Below are positions 36,603 to 44,157 of a stretch of 56,716 nucleotides of DNA, piece by piece. The DNA comes from Bacteroidota bacterium (lineage in GTDB: Bacteria > Bacteroidota > Bacteroidia > Bacteroidales > FEN-979): assembly GCA_026391715.1 (NCBI GenBank), contig JAPLDO010000167.1, positions 1 to 56,716 of the forward strand, read 5' to 3'. The position numbers were made by a program, and so were the translations under genes. The notes beneath the pieces were generated by a model. The model did no database searches, had not been told where the DNA came from, and was given only the letters and a program-made list of their open reading frames with translations. How positions within the stretch are numbered: the stretch's first letter is position 1; the number at the start of each line of letters is the position of its first letter.

Positions 36603-36677
36603 AATGGTTGAAGGTTGAAGGTTAATGAGTTGATGGGTTGAAAGAGGCGGTTAGTTAAGAGAATAAAGGGAATCGGA

Positions 36678-36818
36678 TTACCGTTGGAGGCTTTTTAGAG
36701 TGGCGGCTTCGATTTGTGCGGTTGTTGAATGGGCGCTTGATTCGATCCATTCGTATAGTTCCGATTCGATGAAGTACAATTTACCTCGTCTTCTTCGAAA
36801 TGGGATAGTTAGTCCCTC
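36678..36818 (-). pseudogene. helix-turn-helix (excisionase/HTH_17-type) gene fragment
   Basis: The minus-strand frame reads LTIPFRRRRGKLYFIESELYE then WIESSAHSTTAQIEAATLKSL and stops at 36678. This is the recognition-helix and wing half of excisionase-like DNA-binding proteins (typical pattern: PYxRxGRKLYFxxSELxxWI). The N-terminal half is replaced at about 36812 by the tandem repeat that follows. Such a protein at the end of a mobile block fits an excision or regulatory function in the original element. Confidence 0.6.
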
Positions 36819-36975
36819 CCTTTTTGGGGAGGGATTTAGGGAGGGGTCGTGTATTAGCAGTAGAAAGCATAGTCAGTCTTTCCCTTTTTTGGGGAGGGAT
36901 TTAGGGAGGGGTCGTGTATTAGCAGTAGAAAGCATAGTCAGTCTTTCCCTTTTTTGGGGAGGGATTTAGGGTGGG
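36811..36975. repeat. 65-bp tandem repeat with CCCTCCC/GGGAGGG arms
   Basis: TCCCTTTTTTGGGGAGGGAT plus TTAGGGAGGGGTCGTGTATT and AGCAGTAGAAAGCATAGTC repeats with a 65-bp period (GTCGTGTATT at 36846 and 36911). The GTCG..ATTAGCAG.AGAAAGCAT core and the G/C-rich arms recur at 19187-19286, so copies flank the decayed mobile region. It interrupts the helix-turn-helix gene. Confidence 0.75.
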
Positions 36976-37075
36976 GTCACAAAGATTTGAAACAATTTTA
37001 ATCAGCGCGATCTCTCCACCGACTTTTGCTGAGCGCAGCCGAATCGTGGCGAAGCATAATTTACTTTGGAGGAGC

Positions 37076-37108
37076 AAAGGTTTCACCTTCCCAAAAGGTG
37101 AAACCTTT
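37076..37108. terminator. perfect 14-bp stem-loop upstream of the DUF3782-like gene
   Basis: AAAGGTTTCACCTT pairs exactly with AAGGTGAAACCTTT around a CCCAA loop. It can form on both strands and could be a bidirectional terminator separating the mobile block from the next gene. Confidence 0.6.
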
Positions 37109-37157
37109 TGTTACGATATAGCCCAAGCCGTTTCCTGTTCAAAATCAGATTTTGCTG

Positions 37158-37165
37158 TATCTTTG
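37158..37165 (+). promoter_or_regulatory. -7 box upstream of the DUF3782-like gene
   Basis: TATCTTTG matches the TAnnTTTG consensus 19 bases before the ATG at 37185. The matching upstream TTG is not convincing. Confidence 0.4.
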
Positions 37166-37184
37166 CACCTGGAATATACAAAAC

Positions 37185-37826
37185 ATGGAAACCGAAAACA
37201 TAGCCGAAGAACCCATTGTTCCCTACACCAAGCCACTCGATTTTGAGCAGGTATGGAAAATGTTTCAGGAAACCGACCGACAATTAAAGGAGACTGACAG
37301 AATTCTTACAGAGAAGTTTCAGGAGACTGACAGAATTCTTACTGAGAAGTTTCAGGAAACTGATAAACAGTTTAAAGAAACAGATAGAAAAATCAGAGAA
37401 CTCGACAGATTGTTTACAACTCAATGGGGAAAATTAGTAGAATCGCTGGTTGAAGGTGATTTGATAAATTTGCTCAAAGAACGAGAAATACAGGTCGAAA
37501 GCATTCTACAGAGACGAAGAGGTAACAAAGAAGGGCATAATTATGAATTTGATTTAATTGCAATAAATGGCAGCGAAATGGTTATTGTTGAAGTAAAAAC
37601 TACCCTAAGGCCTCAGGATATTGATGATTTTCACGAGAAATTGTGGAAGGCGAAATCATTTATGCCTGAGTACAAAAACCTGATTATTTATGGAGCGGTA
37701 GCCTTTATCACCGCCAATGGCTCCAGCGACCGCACGGCACAAAATCAGGGTTTATTTGTTATCAAAGCCACAGGAAATAGTTCGTCAATTGTAAATGAGC
37801 CTGGTTTTAAACCGAAAGCGTTTTAA
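37185..37826 (+). CDS. DUF3782-like protein with coiled coil and PD-(D/E)xK nuclease-like domain
   Basis: 213 residues from the ATG at 37185. Residues 20-75 form a repeated coiled coil (QETDRQLKETDRILTEKF, unit QETDRILTEKF twice). The C-terminal domain shows the nuclease-fold order: helix LVESLVEGDLINLL, strand with YEFDLIAING, then MVIVEVKTT, the D...E-x-K pattern of PD-(D/E)xK enzymes. Such genes are frequent and often multicopy in Bacteroidota and cyanobacteria; their function is unknown. The exact 33-bp duplication in the coiled coil suggests variable length. A good terminator follows. Confidence 0.78.
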   Translation: METENIAEEPIVPYTKPLDFEQVWKMFQETDRQLKETDRILTEKFQETDRILTEKFQETDKQFKETDRKIRELDRLFTTQWGKLVESLVEGDLINLLKEREIQVESILQRRRGNKEGHNYEFDLIAINGSEMVIVEVKTTLRPQDIDDFHEKLWKAKSFMPEYKNLIIYGAVAFITANGSSDRTAQNQGLFVIKATGNSSSIVNEPGFKPKAF

Positions 37827-37863
37827 GGCAAAGTATAAAATTAAAGGTATTGCTTGGTTTGAT

Positions 37864-37899
37864 AAAGGTATCACCTCTCGTAAAAGGGGATACCTTTTT
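37864..37899 (+). terminator. rho-independent terminator after the DUF3782-like gene
   Basis: AAAGGTATC and GATACCTTTTT form a 9-bp stem with further ACCT/AGGG pairing inside; a T run follows. It lies 38 bases after the stop codon. Confidence 0.75.
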
Positions 37900-38138
37900 G
37901 GTTATTGAAGATATTGGCTAATTAAGGACGCTGAAAATAGAAGTCATTTTACCTTGTTTCTGAGTGGAATGCCTACTTTAAAAAATAACATCATAGTAAA
38001 AGCATTTACAATATCCATCCAGGCATCCCCGTCCAAGTCACCTCCATATCTTTTTTCAAAACCTCCGATTTCTGATTGATTTGCTCTTTGCGGATCAAGG
38101 TGGTTTTTTCCTGAAATATGAGGTCAGGAAGTCTGAAC
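37900..38138. other. intergenic region without a confident gene
   Basis: Minus-strand reading gives GGDLDGDAWMDIVNAF in one frame, superficially like a dockerin or EF-hand repeat, but it has no start and no second repeat. It could be the remnant of a gene once located after the GH13 gene. Nothing else is recognised. Confidence 0.3.
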
Positions 38139-39617
38139 CTACACCATAAAGAACCTGAACAGATGACTTTTCCATGGCGCCAATGCAACATAAAGCCCTT
38201 CGCCGTGCATCTCGTCGCCGTTGCGTTCAAAGGTAATTTCGCTCATGGCGTCGTTTAACCGCCAGTTTCTTCCACGCAGATCGTTACCGGGCAGGCGAAC
38301 GCGTCCCTGTGCCGGTTGATCGGAATAATTTACAACAACAAGAAACAGGTTATCGCCATCGCACCAACGCCATGCCAGGAGGCTTATGTAATTTTCGTTG
38401 TCATGCCAACCATACCGCTCGCATAGTTGCCAGTAGCCTTTCCTGAAAACTGGATTCCTGATAACGCTGAGTAAACGATAATAGAAGTCGTGTAAATCTT
38501 CGTCAACCGGTTCGTCCGGGCGACGCTGCAGGAACACCGGCAACCGAACGCGCCGCCCCTCAAACTGACCTTCATGGAACAGCCTTGCTCCCGGCAATGT
38601 TGACGATATTATGGCAGCCGCCTGAACCTTCTCCGGTTTGAAAACAGTAACATGCCTTGGCTCATCATGGTTTTCGATAAAACGGATAAGTTTCGACTGA
38701 TAGTTGTTGTCGGCAGTAAGGTGAAGCCGGATATCCGCAGCGGAATCATTTGCCAGCCGGTCGTTTAGCCGCTTATCGTAGCAATAATCAAATCCCTGCC
38801 GCTGAAGCGCCCATTCTTTGTCCCAGTAAGCTTCGGCGATAAATATAAAATCGCGGTTAACTCGTTTTACCGCCGGGATTAGCTCTTCCCAATATTCCAA
38901 TTCAGGTCGCGAACCTGCTCGTTTTTTCCATGTTTCTTCAAAAATATCAGTCATCACAAGCATAGCCATATCACAGCGCACGCCGTCGCATTGCCTGGAA
39001 ATCTGCGCAACAGTTTCGATCGCCTCCCCTCGTAATCCCGGATGGAAGATATTTACCTGAAGAACGTCCTGCCAGGCAGGATAAAATGGATCTTTTCCGC
39101 AGGCAAAGATTGAGCCTCCTATCTGAACAAAAGTAATTGGATCGTCGCGCAAATCTTCCTTGTTTCCCTGGATGAAATAGTCGGGAAACTCCTCAACCCA
39201 CGCATGATCATGCGCCAGGTGGTTGGGAACGAAATCGAGAATCAGTTTGACGCCGCGCCTGGCAAGTTGACGGCGGGCTTCAGCCAAACCTTCATTGCCG
39301 CCCAAATGTTCGTCAACTACAAAACGCCTGATGCAGTAAGGCGACCCGACATTGTCGGCAAAGGTAAAATCGGGGAGCGCCCTTCGGAAATCGGACAGGT
39401 TTCCGGCGTTGAGATTAGAGATGGCAATTCCTCGCGGACTTCGTTCCCAAACTCCCATAAACCATACGGCGTCAATTTGAAGTTGTGCAAGTTCATCCCA
39501 TTTTTCGTAGGGAACATTTCCAAAAGTAACCGGGAAATTTAATTGCGCGCTCAACTCGCCAAGCCAAACCCAGGAGTTGATTTCATAAATGACAGGATTT
39601 TTTTTCCAGAGTTCCAT
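38139..39617 (-). CDS. GH13 family alpha-amylase-like glycoside hydrolase
   Basis: 492 residues, no signal peptide, so probably cytosolic. The GH13 regions are present: region I LILDFVPNHLAHDH, region II CDGVRCDMAM (nucleophile Asp), region III FIFIAEAYWD (acid/base Glu) and region IV FIENHDEPR (stabilising Asp). A C-terminal beta domain starts near residue 400. Enzymes of this size and motif set act on alpha-glucans or transfer glucosyl units; the subfamily is uncertain. The immediate neighbours are not starch genes. The gene is 24 bp downstream of the acyltransferase gene. Confidence 0.87.
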   Translation of the reverse strand: MELWKKNPVIYEINSWVWLGELSAQLNFPVTFGNVPYEKWDELAQLQIDAVWFMGVWERSPRGIAISNLNAGNLSDFRRALPDFTFADNVGSPYCIRRFVVDEHLGGNEGLAEARRQLARRGVKLILDFVPNHLAHDHAWVEEFPDYFIQGNKEDLRDDPITFVQIGGSIFACGKDPFYPAWQDVLQVNIFHPGLRGEAIETVAQISRQCDGVRCDMAMLVMTDIFEETWKKRAGSRPELEYWEELIPAVKRVNRDFIFIAEAYWDKEWALQRQGFDYCYDKRLNDRLANDSAADIRLHLTADNNYQSKLIRFIENHDEPRHVTVFKPEKVQAAAIISSTLPGARLFHEGQFEGRRVRLPVFLQRRPDEPVDEDLHDFYYRLLSVIRNPVFRKGYWQLCERYGWHDNENYISLLAWRWCDGDNLFLVVVNYSDQPAQGRVRLPGNDLRGRNWRLNDAMSEITFERNGDEMHGEGLYVALAPWKSHLFRFFMV

Positions 39618-39641
39618 ATTTCATAAAATTATAATGCTAAG

Positions 39642-40427
39642 TTACTGCCAACTCTTGATTTTTGCTGCAATATATTCAACAATTTTCTGATGTTCCTCTT
39701 TTCCTGAGCCGTGAATCGTTAATGGTTCGCCAAAGGCAATATGAACGGGTCTGTCGCGGTGAATGGGACCGAGGTATTTCGAAGATTTTCCAAAACCCCA
39801 GAAATCGGTTTTTATCGCCGTTGGAATAACTGTCACGCCGGTTTTTGCAGCGAGTTTTGTCCCAAGTGAATTAAACTCCGCCGGATTAAAGATCACTCTT
39901 CTGGTGCTTTGGGGAAAAATCACAATCGAAACGCCTTCTTTCAACCTTTCGGCGCCCTGCTCCATTACGATTCGGAAATCCTCCCTTGGATTGGATCTGC
40001 TTAATACTATGGGATTACGCGATAACATTACATCTTTGAATGCCCAGTGTTTCACCAATTCTTCCTTAACCACAAATGTAACCTGCTTTATCGGCTGTAT
40101 AACTCCCGGAAAGATCATGGTTTCAAGCGTACTCATGTGATTGCTTAGAATGATTACCGGACCTTCGCAATTTCTGATATTATCCAAACCGGTGATATGG
40201 ATTGTTCCGCCGCAACGCTCTACATCGGTAAAAATCTCATGAGAGGAATCAACCCATTTTTGGGCGTCGTAAAACCCTTTTTGGGCAATGCTCCGCGATT
40301 TAAATACAGTACGGAGAAACAGTCCGGTAAACAGAAACCTGGAGTTAAATGTCAGCCTGTCTAACAATAGATGCGGCGTATTTTGCGGCGTGTGGTATTC
40401 GTTTGATGCAGTGATTTCCGGACGCAT
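39642..40427 (-). CDS. PlsC-like 1-acyl-glycerol-phosphate acyltransferase
   Basis: 261 residues. The acyltransferase fold is indicated by SNHMSTLETMIFPG (catalytic His97), PIKQVTFVVKEEL, SRSNPRED and IVIFPQSTRR. Two positions differ from the usual PlsC motifs: the HX4D aspartate is Glu102, and the FPEGTRS block reads FPQSTRR. It should act at the cytoplasmic membrane on lysophospholipids or related acceptors, but these changes make the exact acceptor uncertain. It is followed by a GH13 gene and preceded at 10 bp by gamma-carbonic anhydrase; the run of minus-strand genes looks like one transcript. Confidence 0.78.
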   Translation of the reverse strand: MRPEITASNEYHTPQNTPHLLLDRLTFNSRFLFTGLFLRTVFKSRSIAQKGFYDAQKWVDSSHEIFTDVERCGGTIHITGLDNIRNCEGPVIILSNHMSTLETMIFPGVIQPIKQVTFVVKEELVKHWAFKDVMLSRNPIVLSRSNPREDFRIVMEQGAERLKEGVSIVIFPQSTRRVIFNPAEFNSLGTKLAAKTGVTVIPTAIKTDFWGFGKSSKYLGPIHRDRPVHIAFGEPLTIHGSGKEEHQKIVEYIAAKIKSWQ

Positions 40428-40437
40428 GGAATTAGTT

Positions 40438-40974
40438 TTACTTTTTAGCTTCTTCGTTTTCCTGATTGTACCAACTTGCGTACATATTGTAATTTCGAGA
40501 AATCCGGTTTACCTGACCTTCAAGCAGCTTCTGGTCAATATCTTTCACTTTTCTGGCTGGAATGCCTGCCCATACACTGCCTGATTCAACAACAGTACCT
40601 TCAGTAATCAGCGCGCCGGCGCCAACAATTGAATTAGTGTTGATAACTGCGCCATCCATCACAATTGCGCCCATCCCGATAAGAACATTATCGTGAATGG
40701 TACATCCATGAATAATGGCATTGTGGGCAACCGATACATTATTTCCGATACTTACCGGCGCTTTCTGGTATGTACAGTGAACGATTGCGCCATCCTGGAT
40801 ATTCACGTTATTCCCAATCCTGATAGTATTAACATCTCCGCGAATTACCGCGTTAAACCAAATACTACAATCGTCGCCGGTAATTACATCGCCGGTGATA
40901 GTGGCATTATCTGCCAGAAAACAATTTTTCCCGAATTGCGGTGAAACTCCTCTCACAGCTTTAATCAGCGCCAT
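40438..40974 (-). CDS. gamma-class carbonic anhydrase family protein
   Basis: 178 residues of left-handed beta-helix hexapeptide repeats (IRIGNNVNIQDGAIV, VSIGNNVSVAHNAII). The three metal histidines His66, His84 and His89 keep the spacing of Cam-type enzymes (the last two five apart), and IRGDVNTIRIG is typical. The family interconverts CO2 and bicarbonate, though many members lack measurable activity. A C-terminal helix (ISRNYNMYASWYNQE) is also usual. It lies 3 bp after nadB, so it is probably co-transcribed. Confidence 0.9.
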   Translation of the reverse strand: MALIKAVRGVSPQFGKNCFLADNATITGDVITGDDCSIWFNAVIRGDVNTIRIGNNVNIQDGAIVHCTYQKAPVSIGNNVSVAHNAIIHGCTIHDNVLIGMGAIVMDGAVINTNSIVGAGALITEGTVVESGSVWAGIPARKVKDIDQKLLEGQVNRISRNYNMYASWYNQENEEAKK

Positions 40975-40977
40975 AAC

Positions 40978-42552
40978 TTATTTTTTTGGTATGCTTTTTA
41001 AATAATCAATCGAATAGTGCAACCCTCTGTTTTCGGTGCGATTCTGTGCGGCTTTGATGATATAGTAACCAATATTGATGAGATTCCGTAATTCGCACAA
41101 TGGTTTGGTAAGGATGGATTTACTGTATAAATCCTCCGTTTCACGATAGAGTAACTCCAACCTGTCGAAGGCGCGCTGAAGCCGCAGATTTGAGCGGACA
41201 ATCCCAACGTAGCTGCTCATGAGTGTTTGCACCTCTTTGAGTGATTGTGTGATAAGCACCATCTCTTCATTGAGCGCCATTCCTTCGGCATTCCAGTCGG
41301 GGATTTCATCGCAATAGTTGATATTCTTTACAATTTCAGTTGCATTAACGCTGGCACGATGCGAAAAAACAAGCGATTCGAGCAGGGAATTGGATGCGAG
41401 CCGGTTAGCGCCGTGCAAGCCGGTTGAGGAACATTCGCCCGAAGCAAAAAGATTTTTAATTGAACTACGACCATAAGCGTCAACTTTAATACCGCCGCAG
41501 GTATAGTGCGCCGCCGGAACAACCGGTATCATATCCTTGCTTATATCAATTCCGACGCTGAGACATTTTGCGTAGATATTTGGAAAATGGTTTATCAGTT
41601 CGTTTTTATGGAGGTGGCGGCAATCAAGCCAAAGATAATCCTCGCCGGAAATCTTCAATTCATTGTCAATGGCTCTTGCGACAATATCCCGCGGCGCCAG
41701 CGAAAGTCGCGCATCATATTTGTGCATGAACTCCTTGCTGTCTCTCGTTTTCAACACAGCGCCGAAACCGCGCAACGCTTCAGTTATCAGAAAGGAGGGT
41801 TTTTCATCGGGATGGTAAAGGGCGGTAGGATGAAACTGAATGAATTCCATGTTTTCGATGGTTCCTTTGGCGCGATAAACCATGGCTATGCCGTCGCCGG
41901 TTGCAATAAGGGGATTGGTTGTGCTGTTATATACATTTCCCGCGCCGCCGGTGGCAATAAGGGTTACTTTCGATAAAATGGTGTCAACGAGATGGGTTCG
42001 CGGATTTAACAGATATGCTCCAAAACATGTTATTCCCTCCGACCTGCGGTTGACTTCCTGTCCGAGATGATGTTGAGTAATGATATCAATGGTAAAATGA
42101 TCTTCAAGAATTTCGATTTTTGGATGCTTTTTTATCTGATCCAACAGGGTATTTTCAATTTCCCTGCCCGTGCTGTCTTTATGATGCAAAACGCGGTATT
42201 CGGAATGACCGCCCTCTTTGGCAAGATCATAACGCCCGGTTTTTGTTTTATCGAATTTGGCGCCCCATTTTACCAGTTCCTTAATCCTTTCGGTTGATTC
42301 CTCGATGGTGAACCGCACAACTTCTTCGCTGCATAGTCCGTCGCCGGCTACAATCGTGTCCTGAATATGTTTTTCGAAAGTATCAGGCGTGTACATCACG
42401 GCGGCAATACCGCCTTGCGCCCAACTTGTAGCGGTATCGTCCATTTTCGACTTGGTGACTATACAAACCCTTCCGTATTTTGCCACTTTCAAGGCAAAGG
42501 TAAGACCGGCAATGCCTGATCCTACAACCAGAAAATCCACATATTTTCTCAT
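40978..42552 (-). CDS. nadB: L-aspartate oxidase
   Basis: Oxidises L-aspartate to iminoaspartate, the first step of NAD synthesis; FAD enzyme, cytosolic. 524 residues with the N-terminal dinucleotide fold VVGSGIAGLTFALKVAK, SWAQGGIAAVM, the TGGAGNVYNSTTNP segment, EFIQFHPTALYHP, FLITEALRGFGAVL and the FAD-closing HYTCGGIKVDAYGRSSI with ASGECSSTGLHGANRLASNS. In anaerobes fumarate is the electron acceptor. Quinolinate synthase (nadA) is not in the window. It is tightly packed with the carbonic anhydrase gene (3 bp) and sucB (9 bp upstream). Confidence 0.95.
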   Translation of the reverse strand: MRKYVDFLVVGSGIAGLTFALKVAKYGRVCIVTKSKMDDTATSWAQGGIAAVMYTPDTFEKHIQDTIVAGDGLCSEEVVRFTIEESTERIKELVKWGAKFDKTKTGRYDLAKEGGHSEYRVLHHKDSTGREIENTLLDQIKKHPKIEILEDHFTIDIITQHHLGQEVNRRSEGITCFGAYLLNPRTHLVDTILSKVTLIATGGAGNVYNSTTNPLIATGDGIAMVYRAKGTIENMEFIQFHPTALYHPDEKPSFLITEALRGFGAVLKTRDSKEFMHKYDARLSLAPRDIVARAIDNELKISGEDYLWLDCRHLHKNELINHFPNIYAKCLSVGIDISKDMIPVVPAAHYTCGGIKVDAYGRSSIKNLFASGECSSTGLHGANRLASNSLLESLVFSHRASVNATEIVKNINYCDEIPDWNAEGMALNEEMVLITQSLKEVQTLMSSYVGIVRSNLRLQRAFDRLELLYRETEDLYSKSILTKPLCELRNLINIGYYIIKAAQNRTENRGLHYSIDYLKSIPKK

Positions 42553-42561
42553 ATTCGGCGG

Positions 42562-43782
42562 TTACAAATCTAACAGTAATTTAATGGGATCAATGCCTTC
42601 GGTGAGCATTTTAACGGGATCTTCAATCAGCTCCTTCACCTTAACGAGAAAACTTACGGATTCCCGACCGTCAATGATCCTGTGGTCGTACGACAATGCC
42701 ACGTACATCATCGGGGCGATTACCACCTGACCATTCTGTGCTATTGGTCGTTCCTGGATTTTATGCATTCCAAGTATGGCGCTCTGAGGCGGATTTAATA
42801 TCGGGGTTGACATTAATGAACCGAAAACGCCGCCGTTGGTAATGGTAAATGTTCCTCCTTTCATGTCGTCAATAGTGATTTTATTGTCGCGGGCTTTTCC
42901 TGCAAGCTCCTTTATCTTTATTTCAATTTCGGCGACGCTCATCATCTCGGTGTTCCGAAGAACCGGCACAACAAGACCTTTCGGAGCGCTTACGGCAATC
43001 CCGATATCGGCATAGCGGGGAGTAACAATCTCGTCGCCGTCAATCATTGAATTTATCTGTGGAAACTCTTTCAGAGCAATCGTCACGGCTTTGGTGAAAA
43101 ACGATGTCAATCCTATTCCCACGCCAAATCGTTCTTTAAATATCCCGGAATACTTTTCTTTAATTGACAGCGCCGCCTGCATGTTAATTTCGTTGAAGGT
43201 GGTAAGCATGGCAGTCTGTTTCTTCACATTGACAAGCCTTTCACTCAGTTTCAGCCTTAACATGGTCATCTTTTTCCGATCTGATTCTCTCGAACCGGCG
43301 AAAATCACTTTTGGCTCTCCCTGTAACTTTCTGCTGACAAACGCTTCAACATCTTTTCGGGTAATTCTTTTTCCCGGAAAAGTGGCGGTTAATTCGGCGG
43401 CAGGGATTTTCTTCTCTTCAATGATTTTTCGGGCGAGAGGGGACGCTGGTAAGCTGGAAAGTTGGTGGGTTGGTAAGTTGGTAAGTTGGTGAGTTGGTAA
43501 GTTGGAGGTGGCGGGGGGTGATGGTTTTGGAGGGAGATCAGAGGGGTTGGAGACTTCGATAAAAGCGATGGTTGCTCCGACTGAGAGTGTTTCGCCTTCA
43601 AGAGCCATGATTTTTATAATGCCGTTTTCGGGGGTTGTCACCGGAAATGAGGCTTTATCGGAATCTATCTCCACAATTTCCTGATCTTTTTCTACGGCGT
43701 CGCCATCGGCAACCAGCCATTTGGCAATTTGTACCTGAGTGATTGACTCACCTGGACTTGGAACTTTTATTTCGATTGACAT
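42562..43782 (-). CDS. sucB: dihydrolipoyllysine-residue succinyltransferase (2-oxoglutarate dehydrogenase E2)
   Basis: 406 residues starting at 43782 ([14 protein letters not shown]), preferred to an ATG five codons upstream. The lipoyl domain carries the lipoyl-lysine in [10 protein letters not shown] linker of repeated LPTHQLTN units (residues ~88-110, encoded by CCAACTTAC-type repeats) leads to the peripheral-subunit-binding domain ([14 protein letters not shown]). The catalytic domain ends with [16 protein letters not shown], including the active-site histidine and DG. It transfers succinyl groups to CoA. sucA lies 375 bp upstream on the same strand. The frame is complete. Confidence 0.94.
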   Translation of the reverse strand: MSIEIKVPSPGESITQVQIAKWLVADGDAVEKDQEIVEIDSDKASFPVTTPENGIIKIMALEGETLSVGATIAFIEVSNPSDLPPKPSPPATSNLPTHQLTNLPTHQLSSLPASPLARKIIEEKKIPAAELTATFPGKRITRKDVEAFVSRKLQGEPKVIFAGSRESDRKKMTMLRLKLSERLVNVKKQTAMLTTFNEINMQAALSIKEKYSGIFKERFGVGIGLTSFFTKAVTIALKEFPQINSMIDGDEIVTPRYADIGIAVSAPKGLVVPVLRNTEMMSVAEIEIKIKELAGKARDNKITIDDMKGGTFTITNGGVFGSLMSTPILNPPQSAILGMHKIQERPIAQNGQVVIAPMMYVALSYDHRIIDGRESVSFLVKVKELIEDPVKMLTEGIDPIKLLLDL

Positions 43783-44157
43783 GTATGTTTTCGTCAAATT
43801 TAAGGTGAGTATTTAGTCTTCTGTTTTTCTCTGCGTTCCTCTGCTGAAAACCGCAGAGAATTTGTCTTACTTTTGAAATTGATGTTTTTTTGGCATAAAT
43901 TACAAAATGCAAAATGAAAATAACAAATAAAAAACAAAAATAAATCACTAAATTTCAAACAGGAAGAATAGACTTTATCGGTCTTGTTTTTGAATTTTGA
44001 ATTTTAAAAATTTTCGAATTTATTTGTGTTTTGTTAATTGTTCTTTGTCTTTTCTGGTTTATCCAGGTTCGGTATTCATAACTTTTCGGATTGCAAAATT
44101 ACCATGATTGATTGAAAAACTTCCAAAAAAAATTCCTGAGCCGCGCTATCGAAACTA
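43783..44157. other. 375-bp gap between sucA and sucB
   Basis: AT-rich and without a gene. It holds a degenerate CTCTGCG...CGCAGAG inverted repeat near 43830-43862 and a run of AAATGCAAAATG-like repeats near 43903-43935. The latter resembles the repeat that encodes the patatin signal peptide. The gap is larger than normal within a suc operon, so sucB may have its own promoter here; no clear TAnnTTTG box was identified. Confidence 0.45.

Noticed and set aside
36700-36969. 89-codon plus-strand ORF
   Set aside because: It reads through the 65-bp tandem repeat, and the minus strand of its first part encodes a recognisable helix-turn-helix fragment.
37900-38138. Dockerin or EF-hand-like remnant (GDLDGDAWMDIVNAF)
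   Set aside because: Single short match without start codon, second repeat or cellulosome context.
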